Program-made: the position numbers and the translations under genes
Shown here: in pieces, positions 50,635 to 59,580 of the stretch
How positions within the stretch are numbered: position 1 is the stretch's first letter
How the letters are laid out: each line of letters starts with the position of its first letter
The notes under the pieces: generated by a model
The model's database searches: none
Told to the model about the DNA's origin: nothing
Seen by the model: only the letters and a program-made list of their open reading frames with translations
Assembly (NCBI RefSeq): GCF_003570905.1
Contig: NZ_QXJM01000040.1
Span: 744,001 to 808,000 of the forward strand
Origin: Cohnella faecalis
Lineage (GTDB): Bacteria; Bacillota; Bacilli; Paenibacillales; Paenibacillaceae
Direction of reading: 5' to 3'
DNA length: 64,000 bases

Positions 50635-51993
50635 ATGAATAAGAAATGGATGTCGATGGCAACAGCGACCGTCGTCTTCTCCGTCTTGCTTGCGGGCTGC
50701 GGAGGGAACAACGAAAAGAGCTCGCCTTCGGCGGAGGCTCCATCTTCCGCGAACGCAAGCGAATCTCCGGCAGCGGAGACCGGCAAGCCGGTTAAGCTGA
50801 CTTTGCTGAACGGTACCGTTGAAGCGGTCGATTGGCTGAACGAGCAGATTAAAGCGTTCAGCGCGGCAAATCCGGGCATTACGGTCGAGCAGGAATTCCA
50901 GAAGACGGCGTCCGATGTGCTGAAGGTGAAGATCGCCTCGGGCGATGCGCCCGACATCGTTGCGCTGGCGCAGGTTCCGCAGGAATTTTACGATCAGGAT
51001 CTGTTCCATGACTTCTCCGGCGATTCCGCGATTTGGGACAGGCTGACGAACCCGACCATCAAGCAAAGCATCGCCGATACGAACCGGTCCGACAAGCAGT
51101 TCTACCTGCCCATGACCGTCTCCTATACGGGCTTGTACTACAACAAGGACATCATCGCCGAGCTGGGCATTCAAAGGCCGGATTCATGGGAAGCGTTCTC
51201 CCAGGCTCTGAAATCCGTGAAGGAAAAGAAAAGCGAGCTAACGCCGCTGTACTTGGGAGGCAAAGATTCGTGGACGCTCGGACAGCTGGCGCAATTCCTG
51301 CCGCTCGGCAGCATCCAGCAGTCTCTCGGAATCGAGGAGGCCAACAAGGCATTCGTCGCTAACGATGCGGCCAAGCTGGAGCTGGATAAAGCCGATGGAC
51401 GGCTTGAGACTTTCGCCAAAGCGATTATGGATTTGAAAAGCGCAGGCCTTATTAACAAAAATGCGGCATCCGCCTCCTACGATAACCAGTTGGATGCGAT
51501 CTCTAACGGCAAAGCCGCGTTCGTTATTCAGGGGATGTGGGCGCTTGGAGACATCCAGAAAAAGAACCCGAATGCCCCAATCGGCTTCTGGCCGATTCCG
51601 GCACTTGTTCCGGGCGACAAGCCTTACATGATCGGCGGCGCGGACGGTGCGGTTTCGGTATCCGAGAAGTCTGCCAACAAGGAAGCGGCGCTTAAATTCG
51701 TCGAATTCCTCATGAGCCCGGACGTGCAGAAGTCGTACTCTACGTTAAGAAACTCTCCAAGCGTTTATAAGGACGCTTCGGCTGATTGGTCGATTCTCAG
51801 CAAGGATGTTGCAGAGGATCAACAGGTCGCGTTCGTCGCCTCTCGTTGGCCTTGGACGCCAAGCGGCTACAATTCGGACGCCATCGGACGCACCGTGCAG
51901 GAGCTGCTGGTCGGCGCCTACAAGACGCCTGCGGATTTCGCCAAGACGTTCAAAGAGAATTGGGACAAAGGCTACACGGACGTCGCCAAGTAA
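50635..51993 (+). CDS. Extracellular sugar-binding lipoprotein of ABC importer
   Basis: A 452-residue family 1 solute-binding protein. Signal peptide with lipobox LAGC (Cys near residue 22), a Ser/Ala/Glu linker, then TLLNGTVEAVDWLNEQIKAF and YTGLYYNKDIIAELGIQRPD, typical of CUT1 binding proteins. ATG 50635 has GAGGGG upstream. It is first gene of a rightward operon with two permeases and a GH66 enzyme, divergent from the YesM/YesN pair. The ligand is likely an isomaltose- or dextran-type oligosaccharide (inference from GH66). Confidence 0.92.
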   Translation: MNKKWMSMATATVVFSVLLAGCGGNNEKSSPSAEAPSSANASESPAAETGKPVKLTLLNGTVEAVDWLNEQIKAFSAANPGITVEQEFQKTASDVLKVKIASGDAPDIVALAQVPQEFYDQDLFHDFSGDSAIWDRLTNPTIKQSIADTNRSDKQFYLPMTVSYTGLYYNKDIIAELGIQRPDSWEAFSQALKSVKEKKSELTPLYLGGKDSWTLGQLAQFLPLGSIQQSLGIEEANKAFVANDAAKLELDKADGRLETFAKAIMDLKSAGLINKNAASASYDNQLDAISNGKAAFVIQGMWALGDIQKKNPNAPIGFWPIPALVPGDKPYMIGGADGAVSVSEKSANKEAALKFVEFLMSPDVQKSYSTLRNSPSVYKDASADWSILSKDVAEDQQVAFVASRWPWTPSGYNSDAIGRTVQELLVGAYKTPADFAKTFKENWDKGYTDVAK

Positions 51994-52081
51994 ATCAGCC
52001 CCACGATACAGCAGGAATGCAGGTTCGGAGCATCGGATCGATGAAGTCCGAGCCTGCATTCGACTTCCGAGGTGAGCAAGC

Positions 52082-52969
52082 ATGACCCGTATTGTGCGCA
52101 GCTTGAACGCGCGTCTCCATCTATTCATGGCTATTCCGGCCCTCGCGCTGTTTGCCGTCTTCTTCGTTACGCCCTTGGTTCGGGGCATCAACATTAGTCT
52201 GACGGACTGGAACGGGCTGACACCCGACTATCATTATATCGGCCTGGACAATTTTATCGAGTTCTTCAAGGACGACAGGGCGATTCACGCCCTTCGGGTC
52301 ACTCTGATTTTCGGTCTGATCAGCCCGGTTCTTCTGTGCGCGATGGGCTTGTTGTATGCTTTGCTGCTTGACCGTCCTCTGGTCGGGCGCGGCTTCGTCC
52401 GCACTTTCGTCTATATGCCGGCTATTATTAGCCCGCTCATTATGGGGTACGTGTGGCTGCTGCTCATTAATTCGGAGAATGGCGCGCTGCTGGAGGTTCT
52501 GGAGATGTTTCATCTGGAATCCTGGTACAGAGATTGGTTGGGCTCGCCGGATCAAGCGTTAGGGGTCATCATTGCGGTCAATCTATGGCAGTTCGTCGGG
52601 TATGCGATGATCATTTTTCTGGCCGGTCTGCAAGGCATCTCGCCGGAAGTGATCGAGGCAGCCAAGATGGACGGCGCGGGCTACTGGAAGACGGTGCGCT
52701 ATATGACGATTCCGCTGCTCATTCCCGCCATACGCATCAATGTCATAACGAATCTGATCGGCTCGCTGGCGGTGTTCGATGTCATCTCCGCCTTAACGGA
52801 CGGAGGCCCCGGCTATTCGACGGAGTCCATGAGCATTTTCATCATGCGTTCTTCCTTCAACGGTCATACCGGCTATGCGACGGCAGTGGCCATTATCATG
52901 TTCATCGTTATTCTGATCCCGGTCGCCGCGGCTTTGAAGTTGATGCAAAAAGCCGATTACGACAATTAG
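52082..52969 (+). CDS. Sugar ABC transporter permease, MalF type
   Basis: A 295-residue CUT1 permease with six helices and the EAA loop VIEAAKMDGAGYWKTVRYMT. GAGGTGAG precedes the ATG. It is second gene of the GH66 operon, and the next permease gene follows after 13 bp. Confidence 0.93.
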   Translation: MTRIVRSLNARLHLFMAIPALALFAVFFVTPLVRGINISLTDWNGLTPDYHYIGLDNFIEFFKDDRAIHALRVTLIFGLISPVLLCAMGLLYALLLDRPLVGRGFVRTFVYMPAIISPLIMGYVWLLLINSENGALLEVLEMFHLESWYRDWLGSPDQALGVIIAVNLWQFVGYAMIIFLAGLQGISPEVIEAAKMDGAGYWKTVRYMTIPLLIPAIRINVITNLIGSLAVFDVISALTDGGPGYSTESMSIFIMRSSFNGHTGYATAVAIIMFIVILIPVAAALKLMQKADYDN

Positions 52970-52982
52970 GGAGGGAGGGTCC

Positions 52983-53795
52983 ATGAGAAAAGCATCTTTG
53001 TACGCCGTATTGGTTGTTATGGCCCTTATATCGTTGATTCCGTTCTATGTTCTGGTGTTTACAGCTTTTTCTCCGTCCTCCGTTAGTCTGGCAGACAGCG
53101 GGCTGCTGCTTCGCCACTTGGAGTGGGGGAACCTGTCCGACACTTGGAAGCAGTCCAAGCTGGGCAACGCTATGCTGAACTCGGCCATCATTATGGCGGG
53201 AAGCGTCGGCTTGTCGGTCATCGTCTCTGCGGGAGCGGGCTATGTGTTCGCCCGGATCGGCACTTGGTACAACAAGCTGAGCTTCAATATTCTGCTATTC
53301 AGCATGATGATTCCCGGCATTATCAATACGGTTCCGCTGTATTCTCTCATGAAGTCCATTCATGGCATCAACACCCATTGGGCGATGATCCTGCTGCTGG
53401 CGACCGGGTTTATTCCGCAGTCTGTATTTCTGTACACGAACTTCATCCGCACCTTGTCGAAGGAGATCGAAGAGTCCGCCGTCATCGACGGCTGCACGCT
53501 GTTCGAGGCGTTCTGGCGCATTTCGTTCCCGCTGCTGCTGCCGATTACGTCGACGCTGATCATTTTGAATTCCATCAATGCCTGGAACAACTACGCGCAG
53601 TCCGTGTTCTTCCTGCAAAGCCAAGCGCGGCAGACGGTGCCGCTCGCGATCGGCCGGTTTGTGCAAACCTACGGAGCCAACTATACGCAGATGGCCGCCG
53701 CAGCTCTCATAGGGATGCTTCCCGCAATCGCTATCTACTTCGTGTTCCAACGCTATTTTGTCAAAGGAATATCCGCGGGGGCCGTCAAAGGATAA
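52983..53795 (+). CDS. Sugar ABC transporter permease, MalG type
   Basis: A 270-residue CUT1 permease with six helices and the EAA loop IEESAVIDGCTLFEAFWRI. GGGAGGGAGGG stands before the ATG. It pairs with the preceding MalF-type protein. No ATPase gene is in the operon, so a shared ATPase encoded elsewhere is presumed. Confidence 0.93.
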   Translation: MRKASLYAVLVVMALISLIPFYVLVFTAFSPSSVSLADSGLLLRHLEWGNLSDTWKQSKLGNAMLNSAIIMAGSVGLSVIVSAGAGYVFARIGTWYNKLSFNILLFSMMIPGIINTVPLYSLMKSIHGINTHWAMILLLATGFIPQSVFLYTNFIRTLSKEIEESAVIDGCTLFEAFWRISFPLLLPITSTLIILNSINAWNNYAQSVFFLQSQARQTVPLAIGRFVQTYGANYTQMAAAALIGMLPAIAIYFVFQRYFVKGISAGAVKG

Positions 53796-53842
53796 GTGGC
53801 CCGACGCTTCGCGCATAAAGAACGCAAGAGGAGAGAACGGGC

Positions 53843-55537
53843 ATGATTAAAGATATTTATCCATTAAAAGCGCAGTATCGAAGCGGGGAACCGATTTCCG
53901 TTGCGCTGGAGCTTGAGAACTCGGGACCATCCGCCGCCGTATGGCGAGCCGCGATCAACGTTAGTCGGCTGGAACGCTTAACGCAGCAACGGGTTGAAGA
54001 AGTCACGTTAGAGGGCGGGGAGAGCCGCACGATAACGCTGATGCTGCAAGGCTGCGAAGCGGAATTCGACGGGTTCGGAGTCGACGTCGATCTGCTCGGG
54101 AGCGAAGGGGGCGTTCTTCATAGCGCCTCTACGTCGTTCGACGTCGTCTCGGATTGGCGCAGGTCGACTCGCTACGGGTTCTTGAGCGACTTCAACGCGC
54201 GGGAGAGCGGCGACGAGGAGGATGTCAAATGGCTGAACAAGCTCCATTTGAACGTTGTCCAATTTTACGACTGGATGTACAAGCATGACGATCTGGTCGC
54301 CGACAAGAACGAGTACACGGATCTGATGGGCCGGGAGCTAAGCTTGGACGTCGTGAAGGAGAAAGTCGATCTCTGCCATCGATATGGAATGAAGGCGATG
54401 GCATACGGAGCTATCTATGCGGCAAGCAAGCCGTTCGCCGAGCTTCGTCCGGACTGGGTGCTTTATCAGAGCGACGGCAAGCCCTACGACTTTATCGATA
54501 TTTTCACAATCATGGACATTACCGAAGAGAGCCCGTGGCATCGGCATATTATTGGCGAGTACAAGAGAGCGGTGGAGCTTGTCGATTTTGACGGCATTCA
54601 TATGGATACCTACGGTTTTCCGAAGACCGGCAACTCGATCAGGGATGGACAAACGAAGACGGTCCGGCTTGACGAGCATTTCGCGAAGCTGATCGACAAT
54701 ACGAAAGCCGAGCTGTCCCGCAGCAAGGACGACATCGGCCTCATCTTCAATAACGTCGGGAACTGGCCCGTGGCGCCGGTGGCGAGCGCGGAGCAGGATG
54801 CCCTGTATATCGAGGTCTGGAAGCCCTACGAGCGTTATCATCACATCCGTCAGGTGCTTCAATGGGCTCAACACACGGGCGGAGGGAAGCCGGTCATTCT
54901 GGCTGCTTACCTCAAGCCGTTCCGCACCGAGACGGACCCGGAGCGCGCAAGATTCGCCGGTCTTCTGTTGACGGCGGCAATTGCGGCGCACGGCGGCTAC
55001 CACTTGCTCGCAGGTGAGAATTCTGCGGTACTGACACAGGCCTACTACGCGGATTATACGACGGTAGGGGAACAGTTCCGAAGCGAGCTGCGGCGTTATT
55101 ATGACTTCAACATTCGTTACGCCAATCTGCTCTATGCCGAAGAGTTGAAGGACGTGTCCATGACTCACGCCGACGGGGACAACCTGGAGTATGTATTCGA
55201 CGGGCTCGCTTACAGCACGTATGGAGAAGCGGGAAAAGTGTGGACGGTCATCAGAGAGAGCGAGAGCCGCAAGACGATCAGCTTCATTAATCTGACGGGC
55301 AATGACGAGGATTACTGGAACGAAGGCAAAAATCGGCCGGAACGGCTGACGGACATCAAAGTTCGGATTTTGCTGGAGAGCGAAGTCGCCGGAGTCTTTC
55401 TCGCCTCCCCGGACGACAATCTGGGCCGAGCGCGTCCGCTGCCCTATGTAGTGACGAACAGCTTGCGAGGCCTCACGCTGGAGCTGATGCTCCCCGCTCT
55501 GGAAGTGTGGAGCGTGCTGTGGATCGATCTGAAGTGA
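53843..55537 (+). CDS. GH66 family glycoside hydrolase (dextranase/CITase family)
   Basis: A 564-residue enzyme of glycoside hydrolase family 66. An N-terminal beta-sandwich (1-110) is followed by the TIM barrel from TRYGFLSDFNARE. The likely nucleophile is the Asp of FDGIHMDTYGFPKTG and the acid/base Glu lies in ALYIEVWKPYERYHH, the two positions known for the family. A C-terminal beta-domain closes it. There is no signal peptide, so it should be cytoplasmic and act on imported isomalto-oligosaccharides rather than on dextran outside. It is the last gene of the importer operon. Confidence 0.9.
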   Translation: MIKDIYPLKAQYRSGEPISVALELENSGPSAAVWRAAINVSRLERLTQQRVEEVTLEGGESRTITLMLQGCEAEFDGFGVDVDLLGSEGGVLHSASTSFDVVSDWRRSTRYGFLSDFNARESGDEEDVKWLNKLHLNVVQFYDWMYKHDDLVADKNEYTDLMGRELSLDVVKEKVDLCHRYGMKAMAYGAIYAASKPFAELRPDWVLYQSDGKPYDFIDIFTIMDITEESPWHRHIIGEYKRAVELVDFDGIHMDTYGFPKTGNSIRDGQTKTVRLDEHFAKLIDNTKAELSRSKDDIGLIFNNVGNWPVAPVASAEQDALYIEVWKPYERYHHIRQVLQWAQHTGGGKPVILAAYLKPFRTETDPERARFAGLLLTAAIAAHGGYHLLAGENSAVLTQAYYADYTTVGEQFRSELRRYYDFNIRYANLLYAEELKDVSMTHADGDNLEYVFDGLAYSTYGEAGKVWTVIRESESRKTISFINLTGNDEDYWNEGKNRPERLTDIKVRILLESEVAGVFLASPDDNLGRARPLPYVVTNSLRGLTLELMLPALEVWSVLWIDLK

Positions 55538-55594
55538 GGAGAATGACCGCCGGGGTTCTCCTTGTCGGAGGAGCAGGTCAAAATAGGCTATCGA

Positions 55595-55627
55595 GAAAGC
55601 GTCCTTAGCGGGACGTTTTCTTTTTTT
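55595..55627 (+). terminator. Terminator of the GH66 operon
   Basis: GAAAGCGTCC (55595-55604) pairs with GGACGTTTTC (55611-55620), and seven Ts follow. Confidence 0.9.
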
Positions 55628-55763
55628 GTCGGGTTCTCGGATTGAATAGGAAGGATGCGAAAATTTTGGACAAAATTATAAACAATATACCAAATTGTTC
55701 ATTTAGTTGTGGCAGTATATGAGCTATTTTTATGAATAAAAAAGACAAAGGAAGGATGCGCAC

Positions 55764-56347
55764 ATGGTGAATGAGTTATTTCAAAAGGATATTATGTTAG
55801 AAAATAAGATAGTTCGAATAGTGCCTTTTAATGAGTCATACGAGGATGGCTTAAGGAAGGTTATATTTGATACGGAGATTACACAGTATACCGGGAATCA
55901 CATTTTAACCGAGGCGGATTTAAAAGAATATACAGCAGGAACGATCTCGAGTCGCAAGGATGGGGTCAGATATCCTTTTATCGTTATCCATAAGGAATCA
56001 GGGCAAGTTGCTGGAGCTACAAGTTTTGGAAACCTGGTATTTCAAAGCAAGAGGCTTGAGATCGGTTGGACCTGGTATGGAAAGGCATATCGAGGAACCG
56101 GAATAAATAAGGCTGCTAAATTTGAATTGCTGAATTATGCTTTCGAGAGCCGTGGCTTTAATCGTGTCCAACTCAGTGTAGATACCGAGAATATACGGTC
56201 GCAGAAGGCGGTGCTTAAGCTCGGAGCGAAACAGGAAGGCGTAATTATGTGAATGCAAAAGGCGAGCCTAGAGATGACGTATACTTTAGCATCATTAAGT
56301 CGGAGTGGGCAGAAATTAAAGCCAATGTTTTTAAAGAGTTTATATAG
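55764..56347 (+). pseudogene. RimJ/RimL-type GNAT acetyltransferase, one -1 frameshift
   Basis: A GNAT enzyme of the ribosomal-protein-acetyltransferase type (IVRIVPFNESYEDGLRKVIF, then RLEIGWTWYGKAYRGTGINK with the acetyl-CoA loop, then FNRVQLSVDTENIRSQKAVL). The first frame stops at 56252 after GVIM. The conserved tail (NAKGEPRDDVYFSIIKSEW) continues in the -1 frame to 56347. The break lies in 56241-56252, not at a long homopolymer, so here true mutation is as likely as a sequencing error. The substrate is unknown. Confidence 0.75.
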
Positions 56348-56454
56348 GTTTCCTGTCTTAATTGCTTACGGGCAATAAGTAGGGTTTTTGTTGTTTGGTG
56401 TCGAAGTTATTCCTATATCTCTTTCTCTTGTCGGATGGGTATGGAGGCTTGCAC

Positions 56455-59400
56455 ATGATTGTACAAACGAAGATTCACATCCCGCAAGTGCGGCACGCCT
56501 TGGTCGTTCGCCCGGAGCTGCTTCGGTTGCTGGACGAGGGTATGCATGCGAAGCTGACGCTCGTATCCGCTCCGTCCGGTTACGGGAAGTCGACGGCGCT
56601 TAGCGAATGGGCCTTGCAAAAGGGGAAGCTTGTCGCATGGGTCTCGCTGAGCAAGCAGGACGACGATTGGATCGCGTTCTGGGAAGCGGCCGTCGAGTCG
56701 ATTCGGAATCGGGTGGACGGCTTCGGCCGGACGGTATTCCCGTTATTAGCCGAAGGGCCATCCTCGTCTTCCGTTTCGAGGGAGCCAGCGATGACGGCTC
56801 TGCTGAACGAGCTGGAACGATTGCCCGAAGAACTGGTCATCCTATTCGACGACTTCCATCTGGTTACGGTCCCGGCCATCCACGATTCCATGAGCTACTT
56901 GATCGAACACCTTCCGAATTCGATTCATTTATATATCGCAAGCCGTAACGATCTCCCTTTTCCGACGACCAAGTGGTTTGCGCAAGGCGAGCTGCGGCTG
57001 ATTATGACCGAGCAGCTGCGATTTCGGCCGGAGGAAGCCGCGGATTTCTTCCGGGAGACGACGGAATTGCGACTGACGGTCGATCAGCTCGACCTGCTGT
57101 ACGGCCAGACCGAAGGCTGGATTACCGGCTTGCGGCTTGCGGCGCTCTCTATGAGACGGAGCGGCGACGTGGCGGAATCGATCCGCCGATTCAGCGGCCA
57201 TCAGCAGCACATTGCCGATTATTTGCTCCAAGAAGTCATTCGCGATCTGCCGGAGGCGATTCGCGATTTTTTGCTGCAAACGTGTATGTTAAGCCAGATG
57301 AACTATGCATTGTGCGAGGCGGTAACCGGAATGGCGGGAGCTCAGCGGCAGCTGGAACAATTGGAGAAGCTGCAGCTTTTTATCGTGCCGCTGGACGAAC
57401 AGCGCGAATGGTATCGGTATCATCATCTGTTGTCCGACTTTCTGCAGGCGATGCTTGCGCGTAACGCGCCCGAGTTGTGGGAGCGGGCGAACGTGCGCGC
57501 CGCGCAATGGTTCGAGAATCAGGGCTTCGTCCAGGAGGCGGCCGAGCATTATTTGGCCGGGAGGCAATATGAGGACGTCGTTCGCCTGATCGAGACGCAC
57601 CTGAACGAATTTCTCAGCGGGGGCAAGAATGTCGCGCTCGCTCGCTGGGCCATGCAAGTACCGGGGCCGTACTTATCGGACAGGCCGCTTGTCGAGCTTT
57701 TTTATTTGTACGCTATGGTCGGTACCAGGCAGTTCGAAGACGTTCCGGATCGCGCGGAACGTCTTCGCATTCGGTTCGAAGCGCTGGCGGACCGCATGGA
57801 CGCGGCCGTATGGCGAGGCATGATGGGAGAGATCTATTATATTTGCGCAACGGCCGCCTATATCGCTAAAGACCTTGCAGGCACGGCGGACTACTTCATC
57901 CGAGGAGACGCGTATGCCCGCGAGAACAGCTTTTTTCTGCAAGGCGGCAATAACAAGCACTATTCGGTCGAAGAGTTCAACGACCATCTGAGTTACGTGA
58001 ATGACTACAACGGTGCGGCTCTATTTTTGACCCGGATGATAGACCATTGGCGCGGTCACGCGAACCATCCGTTTGCGACGCCGATGTACGCCTCTTATGC
58101 CAAGCTTTTGTATGAATGGAATCGGCTTGACGAAGCGGAGGAGTGGATTAACCGCATCATGCATGCGGATAGGTTCGCGCCGATTACGAGCAATCGGTTT
58201 CAACTCGTTGTGGCCGCATCGAGAATCCAACAAGCGAAAGGAAATGGACGGGAAGCCGCGTCTATGCTCGAAAGACTGAAGCTCATGATCGATTCTCCCG
58301 ATTATGCGATATTCATGCGCAAGATCGAGGCGGAACAGGCCAGCCTGGCGATTCGGCAAGGTGACCTCGAGTCCGCTCGCCGGTGGTCGACGGAATGCGG
58401 ACTGTCGCACGAGGACGAAGCGGCGTTGGGCAAAGTATCCGAACAGTTGGCACTTGTTCGCGTCCTTGCCGCGGACGGGCTGCTCGAGCCGGCGCTGTCT
58501 CTTGGGGAGCGACTTTATCGGATGCTCACGAAGGAGGATCGATTGCGGGATCGCATACACGTTCTGATTTTGCTCAGCATGACTTTGCATAAGGCCGGCC
58601 GGAGGGAACAGGCGCTGGAGAAATTGGGCATCGCCTTGCGTCTCTCCGAACCTCAAGGGTTCGTTCGAAGCTTCGCGGATGAAGGCTCTGCGATGGCGGA
58701 GCTGCTATCGACGATCGGGGAAAGCACGGCGAATGAAGCCCGTTATGCCAGACAAGTATTGCGAGCATTTCCGGTAGGACGTTCATCTTCGCGGACAAAG
58801 ATCCGTTGTTTCGGTCGGTTGCGCGTGGAGACGAAGAGCGGAGAGACGCCTAAGTGGCGAACCTCCAAAACCGAGGAGCTGATGGCGCTGCTTCTCCATC
58901 ACCGAGGAGAAGCGGTGAGCCGGGACCGGATTCTCGATACCTTATGGTCGGAAGTGGATGTCGAGCGGGCAGGAGGTCAGTTCCATACGACGACGCATTA
59001 TTTAAGAAAAGCGTTGCAACGGATCGGACTTGAGGGCCTCGTTCAGCATGCGAAAGGCGGCTATCGAATCGAGATGAGCCGATTGGACTGCGATCTCGAC
59101 GAGTGGGATCGTTTGCGGACCTCCGCGATACAGGCGGAGGACAACGAGGTAAGCCAAGAAGCCGCCGAGCTCATTGACTTATACGGAGAGGGCTATTTGG
59201 CGGGGCATTCGTACTCATGGGCGGAGCCTATGCGCATTCGCATCCAAAGCGAGTATGTCGGCCTGCTGATTGACCTCCAGGAACGGGAGGAGAAGCGGGG
59301 ACGGTACGATGCCGCCGCGGAGCTATTGCGTCAAGCGCTCTCGCACGATCCGCTGAACGAGCGCCTTCATGAGCGGCTCATTCGCGTATTGGTGTTGGCG

Positions 59401-59511
59401 GATGACCGAGTATCGGCCATGAAGCAGTACGAGACGTTAAGGACGATGCTGCAAGCCGAATTCGGAATGGGGCCGAAGGAAGCCGTTAGAAGGTTGCTTG
59501 AACTTGTTTAG
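56455..59511 (+). CDS. MalT-like STAND ATPase regulator with SARP C-terminus
   Basis: A 1,018-residue regulator. The N-terminal P-loop ATPase (Walker A SAPSGYGKST, residues 38-47; Walker B LVILFDDFHLV) with winged-helix segments resembles MalT/LuxR-type signal-transduction ATPases. A long tetratricopeptide-like helical region (about 390-770) is followed, in place of the usual LuxR domain, by an OmpR-type winged helix (KTEELMALLLHHRGEAVSRD) and a bacterial transcriptional activation domain. GGAGG is seven bases before ATG 56455. It ends 69 bp before the SLH-protein gene and may activate it. The inducing ligand is unknown. Confidence 0.88.
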   Translation: MIVQTKIHIPQVRHALVVRPELLRLLDEGMHAKLTLVSAPSGYGKSTALSEWALQKGKLVAWVSLSKQDDDWIAFWEAAVESIRNRVDGFGRTVFPLLAEGPSSSSVSREPAMTALLNELERLPEELVILFDDFHLVTVPAIHDSMSYLIEHLPNSIHLYIASRNDLPFPTTKWFAQGELRLIMTEQLRFRPEEAADFFRETTELRLTVDQLDLLYGQTEGWITGLRLAALSMRRSGDVAESIRRFSGHQQHIADYLLQEVIRDLPEAIRDFLLQTCMLSQMNYALCEAVTGMAGAQRQLEQLEKLQLFIVPLDEQREWYRYHHLLSDFLQAMLARNAPELWERANVRAAQWFENQGFVQEAAEHYLAGRQYEDVVRLIETHLNEFLSGGKNVALARWAMQVPGPYLSDRPLVELFYLYAMVGTRQFEDVPDRAERLRIRFEALADRMDAAVWRGMMGEIYYICATAAYIAKDLAGTADYFIRGDAYARENSFFLQGGNNKHYSVEEFNDHLSYVNDYNGAALFLTRMIDHWRGHANHPFATPMYASYAKLLYEWNRLDEAEEWINRIMHADRFAPITSNRFQLVVAASRIQQAKGNGREAASMLERLKLMIDSPDYAIFMRKIEAEQASLAIRQGDLESARRWSTECGLSHEDEAALGKVSEQLALVRVLAADGLLEPALSLGERLYRMLTKEDRLRDRIHVLILLSMTLHKAGRREQALEKLGIALRLSEPQGFVRSFADEGSAMAELLSTIGESTANEARYARQVLRAFPVGRSSSRTKIRCFGRLRVETKSGETPKWRTSKTEELMALLLHHRGEAVSRDRILDTLWSEVDVERAGGQFHTTTHYLRKALQRIGLEGLVQHAKGGYRIEMSRLDCDLDEWDRLRTSAIQAEDNEVSQEAAELIDLYGEGYLAGHSYSWAEPMRIRIQSEYVGLLIDLQEREEKRGRYDAAAELLRQALSHDPLNERLHERLIRVLVLADDRVSAMKQYETLRTMLQAEFGMGPKEAVRRLLELV

Positions 59512-59580
59512 GAATTGTTGAGTCCCGATGTTGTATTGTGTAGAAAAATGATGAATTTTGCATACGAAGGGACGAATCCG

